The notes beneath the pieces are model-generated. The model worked only from the letters and a program-made list of their open reading frames with translations. It did not search any database and had not been told where the DNA came from. A DNA stretch of 48,551 bases from an uncultured Opitutales bacterium (GTDB lineage Bacteria > Verrucomicrobiota > Verrucomicrobiia > Opitutales > Intestinicryptomonadaceae): NCBI GenBank assembly GCA_900548185.1, contig URJJ01000016.1, positions 1 to 48,551 of the forward strand. Direction: 5' to 3'. Of this stretch, positions 16,097 to 23,205 are shown in pieces; position 1 is the stretch's first letter, and every line of letters begins with the position of its first letter. The position numbers and the translations under genes are program-made.

Positions 16097-17212
16097 TCAC
16101 TTGAACCAGGTCTTGTCTATCGCGTGCAGCGCGAAGGCGTACGCCCCCACTGCAACCGCCTCGCTCGTCCCGAGCTTCGTCACGCCAACGCCAATGCGCT
16201 TTACCGGGTCAAACACCACTTCGCGGTCCGTACCGTAAACCTTTATGGTCTTTTCGGAGCCTTTCACAAACTCCTCCATCTGCGCCGGATCCTCAAGGTT
16301 GTACGCCTTCTGCGCAAGCCTCGGAATTTCCTTGCCGTCGTATTTTTTGATGGTCCCGTTCATCTTTTTAAGCACGGCGTTCATAAACAGCCTGTGGCCG
16401 TAGGAAAGCCCCCCGCCTATGACGATGAGCGAGTCAAAGAGGGTCGCGACTGTCGAGAACGCGTCCCCCAGGACTTCGCCCATTTCCTCGTAGGCTTCCT
16501 CCGCCGCGCGTTTGTCGCCCTCGCGCCTGCCGAGTGCGATGTCCTCAATGTCCTTCGGTGAAAGCGACGCGTAATCCTCCAGCCCCGCCCTGCGCGCGTA
16601 GGCCTTCTGGACGGCGCGGATGCACGCCCCCTCCTCCGCAAAGCATTCGGGATAGACGCCGTTTCTGAGGAGCCATACCTCCGTAGCGTTGGAATTGTCG
16701 CCGATGTAAAGCTCGCCGTTTGCGACGAGCCCGCCGCCGAACCCCGTGCCCAGGGTGACGCCGAACAGCTTGCTGTACCGCTTGGAGCTGCCGGCGTCCG
16801 CCAGCATGCGGTTCACGTAGGGCAGAAATCCCGCAATGGCCTCGCCGTACACAAAGAGGTCGCCGTCGTTATTTATAAACACCGGAACGCCGAACTCCTC
16901 CTTGAGTATTTCCGCAAGCGCCACGCCCCCGGCAAACGCGGGGAGGTTGCCGACGTTGTAGATTATGCCGTTCGGGTAGTCCGCAGGGCCCGGAAAGGCG
17001 AAGCTTATGGCAACGGGCTTCTCGCCCAGGTTTTCGATGAGCCTGGCGAAACCCGCCTTGATGTTCGCTATGGACTTGTCGAGGTCGCGCGCCTCGGAAG
17101 GCAGGCGGACGCTTTCGCCTATCTGCTTGCCGCCCTTCATCGCCGCGAACACGAAATTCGTGCCTCCGGCGTCGAGGGTTAGCACTATTCTGTTGTCGTT
17201 TTCGTAACTCAT
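16097..17212 (-). CDS. ROK family sugar kinase without the zinc motif
   Basis: 371 residues with the ASKHA ATPase pattern: LTLDAGGTNFVFAAM (phosphate 1), FPGPADYPNGIIYN, the catalytic base in NNDGDLFVYGEA, GVTLGTGFGGGLVANGELYIG, and IVIGGGLSYG (adenosine site). The usual ROK zinc motif CxCGxxGCxE is absent; the same place reads NATEVWLLRNGVYPECFAEEGA. It probably phosphorylates a hexose or hexosamine after import. It lies 15 nt after the permease gene, with a strong GGAGG (17218-17222) setting the start, so the two form an operon. The substrate is unknown; glucose or fructose are the family's commonest. Confidence 0.82.
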   Translation of the reverse strand: MSYENDNRIVLTLDAGGTNFVFAAMKGGKQIGESVRLPSEARDLDKSIANIKAGFARLIENLGEKPVAISFAFPGPADYPNGIIYNVGNLPAFAGGVALAEILKEEFGVPVFINNDGDLFVYGEAIAGFLPYVNRMLADAGSSKRYSKLFGVTLGTGFGGGLVANGELYIGDNSNATEVWLLRNGVYPECFAEEGACIRAVQKAYARRAGLEDYASLSPKDIEDIALGRREGDKRAAEEAYEEMGEVLGDAFSTVATLFDSLIVIGGGLSYGHRLFMNAVLKKMNGTIKKYDGKEIPRLAQKAYNLEDPAQMEEFVKGSEKTIKVYGTDREVVFDPVKRIGVGVTKLGTSEAVAVGAYAFALHAIDKTWFK

Positions 17213-17227
17213 AAAAGCCTCCTTTTG

Positions 17228-18436
17228 CTATTTTGCGCCTTTGGGATTCACGACGAGCGCAACGGCGAGTATATAAACCATGGCGGCGAGGGGGACGGAG
17301 AACCCGTAAAAGAGGTCGCCCGCCGCGTCTCCAATCTTGGTCATTACGGGAAACAGGAACGCCCCGCCGCATATCGCCGACACCATGAGGCCGGAAAGCT
17401 CGTTTGACTTCGACGGCATCCTGTCGATTGCGATGGAAAATATGAGCGGGAATATGTTGGCGTAGCCCAGGGCGAGGATGATGAGCGACGCGGTCGTTAT
17501 CGCCTCGCGCCAGTCGCGCAGAAAATCAAGGCCGAGTTCCGACGATACCGCAGAGCTGCCGAGGGCCAGCACGCCGAAGCCGAAAATCGCAAGCGCGCTT
17601 GTGAGGGCCAGAAACTTCTTCGGGGCGATTTTTGTAAGCATCACCGCGCCGAGGAAGCGCCCGGCCATTATGGTTATGAAAAAGTACATGACATACTTCG
17701 TGGCCTCGGCCTCGGGTATGGCAAACTGCTGGCTGAAATAGACCGGCATGCCCGAGCCTATGCACACCTCCGCGCCCACATACACGAATATGCCGAGCAC
17801 CATCATCGCGACGAACGGATTTGCCAGAAGCATTATGCACGACCCGACCGAAGCCGTCCGCGCCTCGGAGGCCCTCTCGCTTATATTCAGCATTGCAACA
17901 GACACTATCGTTATGGCGATTGCCGCCGCAAATATCGGGAACAGCACGCTCCAGCTCTGGCTTTCCGTATAGCCCATCTTGGCGGCCGCATAGAACACGA
18001 CGGGGGCGGTGAAAGAGCCGATAGCCTTCACGAACTGCCCCATGGAAAGGTTGCTCGAATAGCGGCCCTCGTCGGATACGTCGCGCATTATCGGGTTTCC
18101 GGACACCTGCAAAATCGTGGCGCCCGCTCCGAGAAGGAGTATCGAAAGCAGGAACACCCAGTACCTGTCAAGCCCCAGAAACATCACGGCGAGAATGCCC
18201 ACGAGGGCGACGCCAAGGCCCATTAGCAGGGTGGTCTTGCGCCCCTTCCTGTCCTGGAATATGCCCATCGGGACCGACAGCAGTCCGAACATTATAAACC
18301 CCGCCGAGGCGATGAAGCTGGCCTCGAAGGCGGAGAGGCTGAAGTGAGATTTTGCGACGCCCACGAAGGTGTTCACCGCGTCGCCGAACCCCATGCAGAG
18401 GAAGGCGAGAAATATAGGCAGTGTCTTTAATTTCAT
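17228..18436 (-). CDS. MFS sugar permease, FucP/GluP-like
   Basis: 402 residues with about 12 hydrophobic helices. The N-terminal region (MGFGDAVNTFVGVAKSHFSLSAFEASFIASAGFIMFGLLSVPMG) and the loop motif DRKGRKTTLLMG are typical of the fucose/glucose-galactose proton symporter branch of the major facilitator superfamily. QVSGNPIMRD in helix 4 also matches that group. It should import a monosaccharide with protons across the inner membrane. The ROK kinase 15 nt downstream would phosphorylate the incoming sugar. An inverted repeat of AATAAGGTT (18449-18457 and 18509-18517) lies just upstream of the start and could be an operator. The substrate is not determined. Confidence 0.83.
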   Translation of the reverse strand: MKLKTLPIFLAFLCMGFGDAVNTFVGVAKSHFSLSAFEASFIASAGFIMFGLLSVPMGIFQDRKGRKTTLLMGLGVALVGILAVMFLGLDRYWVFLLSILLLGAGATILQVSGNPIMRDVSDEGRYSSNLSMGQFVKAIGSFTAPVVFYAAAKMGYTESQSWSVLFPIFAAAIAITIVSVAMLNISERASEARTASVGSCIMLLANPFVAMMVLGIFVYVGAEVCIGSGMPVYFSQQFAIPEAEATKYVMYFFITIMAGRFLGAVMLTKIAPKKFLALTSALAIFGFGVLALGSSAVSSELGLDFLRDWREAITTASLIILALGYANIFPLIFSIAIDRMPSKSNELSGLMVSAICGGAFLFPVMTKIGDAAGDLFYGFSVPLAAMVYILAVALVVNPKGAK

Positions 18437-18448
18437 ACAGGTTTTTGG

Positions 18449-18517
18449 AATAAGGTTCTAAACAAAATGAACCCTTTGCCCGCGCCTTTCAAGAACAACA
18501 TGATTTTAAACCTTATT
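18449..18517. repeat. 9-bp inverted repeat upstream of the sugar permease gene
   Basis: AATAAGGTT at 18449-18457 and its reverse complement at 18509-18517 flank 51 bases directly before the permease start. The arms are in the leader or promoter zone, so a regulator site or transcript structure is possible. The match could also be chance. Confidence 0.3.
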
Positions 18518-18670
18518 TTAAGCGGCGGCGGCAAAATGAATCCGGAAAACTCCTTAAAAAAACGCCTTTGAAATCCAGGGGCGGAACGCCGGGCGGGCGC
18601 GTCCGAAAAAACGGCCCTACGGATGCCGCACGCGGCGGAATTTCCGGGAGATTTGCGCGGGAGCGGATGC

Positions 18671-18700
18671 AAAAAGGGCGGGGAAAAATCCCCCGCCCTT
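18671..18700 (-). terminator. Terminator of the oxidoreductase-DUF1080 operon
   Basis: The perfect 10-bp stem AAGGGCGGGG/CCCCGCCCTT with a 7-nt loop is followed by a short T run on the minus strand, 20 nt past the stop. Confidence 0.75.
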
Positions 18701-18720
18701 CCGGATAAAAAATCCCGCCC

Positions 18721-19389
18721 TCAAAGCTGGGTGGCCCAGACGTTCTTCACTTTTATCTCGCCCTTCGTGCAGACAAACCCGGCTTCGCCTTCGGCAGCGA
18801 CGGGAGAGCCGCCCTTCTCGGCGATTTCGGAGAAGGTGTAGGTGAGGAAGCGGCGGTCGGCGTAGTGGCGGCAGATTTTGTCGCCGGGGGAAACGCGGAG
18901 GTTGTCGCCCTCCACGAACACCCAGACGCGCGACCACCTGCCGTCTTTTGTCTCCTCAAACTTTTCCCTGGGGGCGAGCGCGCCGTTTATTGAGCCGATG
19001 GAATCCACGGGCTTTCCATTCGCGCAGCATAGCTTTATGCGCACCGCCTTGGAGACGTCGCCCTTCGGCGCGCGCACAAAGAAGCTCCCCTCGGCGTCCT
19101 CTGACGCCTGAAACTCGAAGCACACGGAATACTGCCCCTTGAGCCCCGAAATATAGAGGGGCTTGTCGGACTTCGACTTCAGCTCGCCGCCCTCGACGGC
19201 CCATGCCCCGGAGGAAGTTTTGCCGCCGGACAGGTCCTTTTCAAAGAGCCTGGAAGACGACGGCCACTGCTTTGACTTCCCGGGCTTTTCAGCCTTCATT
19301 ATCTGGGACTGCGGGACGAACGCGTCCTTGGCGTGCGACGCGGAAACCGCGGCGGCCAGGGCGCACATGAAAATCACGATTTTTTTCAT
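18721..19389 (-). CDS. Secreted DUF1080-like (3-keto-glycoside hydrolase type) jelly-roll protein
   Basis: 222 residues with a signal peptide (MKKIVIFMCALAAAVSASHA). The body resembles the concanavalin-like DUF1080 fold: a strand around LFEKDLSGGKTSSGAWAVEGGELKSKSDKPLYISGLKGQYSVCFEFQASEDAEGSFFVRAP, then DGRWSRVWVFVEGDNLRV. In Verrucomicrobia, Planctomycetes and Bacteroidetes such proteins often sit beside Gfo/Idh/MocA oxidoreductases and some cleave 3-keto-glycosides. Here it lies 18 nt after such an oxidoreductase. The C-terminal half is poorly conserved and the catalytic residues could not be placed, so enzymatic function is inferred from context. Confidence 0.6.
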   Translation of the reverse strand: MKKIVIFMCALAAAVSASHAKDAFVPQSQIMKAEKPGKSKQWPSSSRLFEKDLSGGKTSSGAWAVEGGELKSKSDKPLYISGLKGQYSVCFEFQASEDAEGSFFVRAPKGDVSKAVRIKLCCANGKPVDSIGSINGALAPREKFEETKDGRWSRVWVFVEGDNLRVSPGDKICRHYADRRFLTYTFSEIAEKGGSPVAAEGEAGFVCTKGEIKVKNVWATQL

Positions 19390-19407
19390 ATCAATATTCC
19401 TCCCGAA

Positions 19408-20796
19408 TTAGAACATCCTGTACTGCTTGTGTATGAACTTGTCCGCTTCCGGCAGGCCCACGCACACGCCCTTTTTGTCGTCCCATTCAAAGGACTTGTT
19501 GCCGAGCCTCAGCGACAGCACGCCGAGGAGGCCGAGCTGCGTGAGGTCCATGGAGTGCTCCGCGAAATTCGACCCCGGAGTCGGCCCGCCCTGGCAGGCG
19601 CGGATAAATTCGCGGCGGGCGTTCTGGTCGGGGACGCGCGCATACTTCGCCGGCGGGCGGCGCTTCATGAATTCATCGTTGCGCTCCTTGGGCAGGAGCC
19701 TCGGCTGGGTTCCGTAGTCGTCCGTGTCCATTATCGCGCCCTTCGTGCCGATGTAGAGCATGCCCGTGTGGGGGACGTCCTTCTGGGACTTGAAATATTC
19801 GGACGGGAGATCCTTGTAGTCCGGCTTCCAGTTGCCCTCGTACCAGTAGAACGTGATTGGCTTCGGGCGGGTGGCCGTCTTCGGGAACTCGTACTTCACG
19901 CGCGCCTTTCTCGGGCAGGAGAAGGAGTTTGCGCCTTCAGACTCAGACGACACCTTGACGTTGCCTCGGAGGTCTATGGATGTGAAAATCGGGTCCATCA
20001 TGTGGCAGGCCATGTCGCCGACGGCCCCGGTGCCCCAGTCCCACATGCCGCGCCAGTCGAAGGGCACGTAGTCGGGGTTGTAGCCCACAACGGGGGAGAC
20101 GCCCAGCCAAAGGTTCCAGTCGAGCGATGCCGGGACTTCAAACTTTGCGGACGGATCCGGCTCGGGGACGCCCTGCGGCCAGACAGGACGGTTCGTCCAG
20201 ACGTGCACCTCGGTGATGTCGCCGATTTCGCCGGACTCAATCCATTCGCGCAGCATGCGGCAGCCGTTGTAGGCGTGGCCGTGGTTGCCCATCTGCGTGA
20301 CAAGACCCGTCTTCTTGGCGAGGGCCTTCAGCGCGCGGGCCTCCCCTATCGTGTGCGTCGCGGGCTTTTCGACATAGACGTGCTTGCCCATGCTCATCGC
20401 AAGCACCGCCGCAGGGTAGTGCATGTGGTCGGGGGTCGCAATGAGCACGGCGTCGATGTTGTCGCCCTGCTCGTCGAGCATCTTGCGGTAGTCCCTGTAC
20501 CTCGGCACGTCGGGATTGCGCAAAAAGCGCGCGGCAGCCCTGTCGAAATCGACGTCGGCAAACGCGGTGAAATCCGCCACGGACGCCATCTGGTCGGCGT
20601 CAACCATGCCCTGGCTCCCGCACCCTATAACAGCGAGGCGCACCCTCTTTGAGGGGTCCACGAGGTTCTTGTGCGGGGATACCCAGTTCTTGTCAATCTT
20701 CGGCCCTTCCTTGCCGAAAAGCGAAGAGCTCAGCGCAATGCCTGCGCCGGCCATTGCCGCCCTTTGAATGAAGTCGCGGCGGGATATTATATTCAT
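19408..20796 (-). CDS. Tat-exported Gfo/Idh/MocA family oxidoreductase (copy 1)
   Basis: 462 residues from the chosen ATG, which follows an AGAGGA SD at 20803-20808 and exposes the twin-arginine signal ISRRDFIQRAAMAGAGIALSS. A Rossmann fold follows (VRLAVIGCGSQGMVDADQM), then the family's ATPDHMHYPAAVLAMSMGKHVYVEKPATHT with the cofactor-binding EKP, and the substrate domain with GTGAVGDMACHMMDP and GGPTPGSNFAEHSMDL. These NAD(P)-dependent enzymes oxidise or epimerise sugars. Tat export implies folding with cofactor before reaching the periplasm. The DUF1080-like gene follows in the same operon, which suggests a 3-keto-sugar route (inference). A second copy lies just upstream at 21054. Confidence 0.87.
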   Translation of the reverse strand: MNIISRRDFIQRAAMAGAGIALSSSLFGKEGPKIDKNWVSPHKNLVDPSKRVRLAVIGCGSQGMVDADQMASVADFTAFADVDFDRAAARFLRNPDVPRYRDYRKMLDEQGDNIDAVLIATPDHMHYPAAVLAMSMGKHVYVEKPATHTIGEARALKALAKKTGLVTQMGNHGHAYNGCRMLREWIESGEIGDITEVHVWTNRPVWPQGVPEPDPSAKFEVPASLDWNLWLGVSPVVGYNPDYVPFDWRGMWDWGTGAVGDMACHMMDPIFTSIDLRGNVKVSSESEGANSFSCPRKARVKYEFPKTATRPKPITFYWYEGNWKPDYKDLPSEYFKSQKDVPHTGMLYIGTKGAIMDTDDYGTQPRLLPKERNDEFMKRRPPAKYARVPDQNARREFIRACQGGPTPGSNFAEHSMDLTQLGLLGVLSLRLGNKSFEWDDKKGVCVGLPEADKFIHKQYRMF

Positions 20797-20867
20797 AATT
20801 TTCCTCTCCATTTGCAGTGTGTGTAGGTTCCGCCGCCCCCCGGACCCCGCAAAACGCGCGCGGCCCC

Positions 20868-20896
20868 CATATATAAAAGACGGGCGGAAAAGTTAA
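20868..20896 (-). promoter_or_regulatory. Candidate promoter for oxidoreductase copy 1
   Basis: On the minus strand TTAACT (20891-20896) and TATATG (20868-20873) are 17 bases apart in an otherwise GC-rich gap. The leader would be about 65 nt and end with the AGAGGA SD. Confidence 0.4.
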
Positions 20897-20999
20897 AAAA
20901 GTCGTACTACCCGCGCCCCGCGCAGTCAAACAAAATTTCCCGGAATCGGCGGAAGCGCCCCGCAGCGCCGCCCCGGAGGGGACGCCCCCGCCCATGCGC

Positions 21000-21036
21000 A
21001 AAAAAACCGCGCCCCCCTTTTCCGGGCGGGGCGCGG
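21000..21036 (-). terminator. Rho-independent terminator of oxidoreductase copy 2
   Basis: The 9-bp stem CCGCGCCCC/GGGGCGCGG is followed on the minus strand by seven T (A run 21000-21006), 17 nt past the stop. It separates the two paralogues into independent transcripts. Confidence 0.85.
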
Positions 21037-21053
21037 CAAAATTGGCGACGAGC

Positions 21054-22427
21054 CTAGAACTTGCGGTAGGACTTGTTTATGAAGCGGTCAGCCTCCGGCA
21101 GGCCAGAGCATGCGCCCTTTTGGACGTCCCATGCGAACTCCGCCCCGCCCAGCCTGAGCGACAGCGAGCCCAGCAGCGCAAGTTCGGTGAGATCCATGGA
21201 GTGCTCCGCGAAATTCGACCCCGGAGTCGGCCCGCCCTGACAGGCGCGGACAAACTCAAGGCGCGCATTCTGGTCGGGAACGCGGGCTATCCGCTGCGCG
21301 GGGGGGTTCTTTGCAAGATCCTTCATGCGCTCGCGCGGCAGGAGATGCGCGCGCATGCCGTAGTCGTCCGTGTCTAGAATCGCGCCCTTCGTGCCGACGT
21401 AAAGCATGCCGGTCCGCGGAATGTCCTCGTTTCTTTTGAAGTATTCCTCGGGAAGCTCGCCCGCCTGCGGACGCCGCTTGCCCTCGTACCAGTAAAAGTC
21501 TATCGGCTGGGGGCGCGTGGCGGACTTGGCAAAGCTGTACTTGATGCGCGCCCCGAGCGGGCAGGAGAACGAATTTGAACCGAACGATTCGGACGAAACC
21601 CTGACGTCGCCGCGCAAATCCACGCACGAGAAAATCGGGTCCATCATGTGGCAGGCCATGTCGCCGATGGCGCCCGTGCCCCACTCCCACATGCCGCGCC
21701 AGTTGAAAGGCGCGTAGTCCTTGTTGTACGGGACAACCGGCGACACGCCGAGCCAAAGGTTCCAGTCAATATTTGGCGGGGGCGTCACCTTCGCCGACAT
21801 GTCGGGCTCGGGAACGCCCTGCGGCCAGACCGGACGGTTCGTCCAGATATGCACCTCGCGCACATCCCCTATCCAGCCGTCGTCAATCCACTCCTTCATC
21901 TTGCGCCAGCCGTCGTAGGCGTGACCGTGGTTGCCCATCTGCGTGACAAGACCCGTCTTCTTCGCGAGAGCCTTCAGCGCGCGGGCCTCCCCTATCGTGT
22001 GCGTCGCGGGCTTTTCGACATAGACATGCTTGCCCATACTCATCGCAAGCACCGCCGCAGGGTAGTGCATGTGGTCGGGGGTCGCGACAATCACAGCGTC
22101 AATGTTGTCGCCCTGCTCGTCGAGCATCTTGCGGTAATCCTTGTACCTCGGCACATTCGGGTACTTCTCAAACATCCCTCCGGCGCGGGCCGAATCGACA
22201 TCGGCAAAGGCCGTAAAATCCACCATCGGCGCCATCATCCTGGCGTCCGTGGAACCCTGGCCGCCAGTCCCTATGGTCGCAACCCTCAACCTGCGGGAAG
22301 GGTCCACGATATTTTTGTGCGGAGATTCCGCCGCACCCCCAAAGAGCCTGGACGAAGCCAAAACGGCGCCCGCCCCCGCCATTGCTCCGCGCATCAGAAA
22401 ATCGCGGCGCGATATTATATTCAACAT
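21054..22427 (-). CDS. Tat-exported Gfo/Idh/MocA family oxidoreductase (copy 2)
   Basis: 457 residues from an ATG preceded by GGAGGA; the Tat signal reads ISRRDFLMRGAMAGAGAVLASS. Domain layout equals copy 1: Rossmann start VATIGTGGQGSTDARMM, ATPDHMHYPAAVLAMSMGKHVYVEKP, the substrate domain WGTGAIGDMACHMMDP and the C-terminal ACQGGPTPGSNFAEHSMDL. From the DYRKMLDEQ region to GNHGHAY the two proteins are nearly identical, while the segment just before is clearly diverged. It is probably a periplasmic sugar dehydrogenase with a slightly different substrate from copy 1. It is monocistronic, with its own promoter and terminator. Confidence 0.87.
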   Translation of the reverse strand: MLNIISRRDFLMRGAMAGAGAVLASSRLFGGAAESPHKNIVDPSRRLRVATIGTGGQGSTDARMMAPMVDFTAFADVDSARAGGMFEKYPNVPRYKDYRKMLDEQGDNIDAVIVATPDHMHYPAAVLAMSMGKHVYVEKPATHTIGEARALKALAKKTGLVTQMGNHGHAYDGWRKMKEWIDDGWIGDVREVHIWTNRPVWPQGVPEPDMSAKVTPPPNIDWNLWLGVSPVVPYNKDYAPFNWRGMWEWGTGAIGDMACHMMDPIFSCVDLRGDVRVSSESFGSNSFSCPLGARIKYSFAKSATRPQPIDFYWYEGKRRPQAGELPEEYFKRNEDIPRTGMLYVGTKGAILDTDDYGMRAHLLPRERMKDLAKNPPAQRIARVPDQNARLEFVRACQGGPTPGSNFAEHSMDLTELALLGSLSLRLGGAEFAWDVQKGACSGLPEADRFINKSYRKF

Positions 22428-22521
22428 CTCAATGTCCTCCAAACAATATAAATTCGGGAATCACCCCTGTGTGAAACAATCTGTCATGCACAAATATACA
22501 CATGCAAAACTTTAAATGATT

Positions 22522-22550
22522 AACCTATAAAACACCATCCCCCATGTCAA
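22522..22550 (-). promoter_or_regulatory. Candidate promoter for oxidoreductase copy 2
   Basis: On the minus strand a perfect TTGACA (22545-22550) is followed by TATAGGTT, giving a -10 hexamer at spacing 15-17. The region is AT-rich and the leader to the ATG at 22427 would be ~90 nt. Confidence 0.5.
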
Positions 22551-22567
22551 ACATAAACGCCAACGTT

Positions 22568-22667
22568 CCGTTGGATCTAAGATGCTTGCGCATCTTGGTA
22601 CGACGTGCGCCGCCCGAGTCCGGGCGGCTATGAGTTCATCTTACGCATTGCCTGAAGGCAATTGCTG
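22568..22667 (+). repeat. Three-hairpin repeat element, copy A
   Basis: This unit of about 100 nt contains three stem-loops in order: AAGATGC/GCATCTT, GCCGCCCG/CGGGCGGC and ATTGCC-TGAA-GGCAAT. It is about 89% identical to copy B at 22725, with which it shares orientation and hairpin stems. It does not code for a recognisable protein. The element could be a mobile palindromic repeat or a structured RNA. Confidence 0.75.
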
Positions 22668-22724
22668 GGTGGGGACAATCAGGAGTGTATTCGGTAGTCT
22701 TTTTTTAATAAGTAAAAGAGTGTG

Positions 22725-22823
22725 CCGTTTAATCTAAGATGCTGCGCATCTTGGTGCGGCGCGCGCCGCCCGGGTTCGGGCGGCTGTGAGTTCGTCTTGC
22801 GCATTGCCTGAAGGCAATCACTG
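22725..22823 (+). repeat. Three-hairpin repeat element, copy B
   Basis: This is the direct repeat of copy A, with the same three stems intact and one base shorter in the first loop. The ten substitutions within the core are all transitions. The pitch between copies is 157 bases. The spacer (22668-22724) is AT-rich and contains seven T in a row. Confidence 0.75.
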
Positions 22824-23205
22824 TGAAAAACAAATGCTTATGGAGTCCGGCAAATATGGTGCGCGGAAACAAGCGGAGGGCAGTTCCATCAATTCCGAAC
22901 GAGCCGTCCCGGCCCGCCATTAAAGGCAAGCGTTTCGGGATGCGGTTTACGGCGCATTTGAAAGCAGTACCTGGCGATTCATCCGGCATTCCTCCGGCCG
23001 GGCGCGGAGCATGTGTAAAAACGCCGCCTTTGGGAAGGGGTGTGGGGAAATTCCGCAGACTTTGCAACGCCCCCCGCAATATCGCGAAAAACCTCCGCAA
23101 AAAACATGCGGGATTTCCCTAAAAGCCCCGAGACGCGCAGCCTGGCGCACCTCGCATTCGCGGAGGCGGGCATGGAGGGTTGCTCCAAATATGCCCGAGG
23201 CCGGT
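22824..23205. other. Gene-free stretch downstream of the diadenylate cyclase gene
   Basis: Frames on both strands run through this GC-rich stretch, but their translations are Arg/Pro-rich, lack an RBS and match nothing recognisable. No terminator for the upstream minus-strand gene could be identified. Confidence 0.4.

Noticed and set aside
22568..22823. CRISPR array
   Set aside because: There are only two ~100-nt units with internal hairpins and a 57-nt AT-rich spacer; no cas genes are present.
22729..23122. Overlapping opposite frames of ~100-123 codons after the hairpin repeats
   Set aside because: One overlaps repeat copy B, neither has an RBS, and the translations are Arg/Pro-rich without any family pattern.
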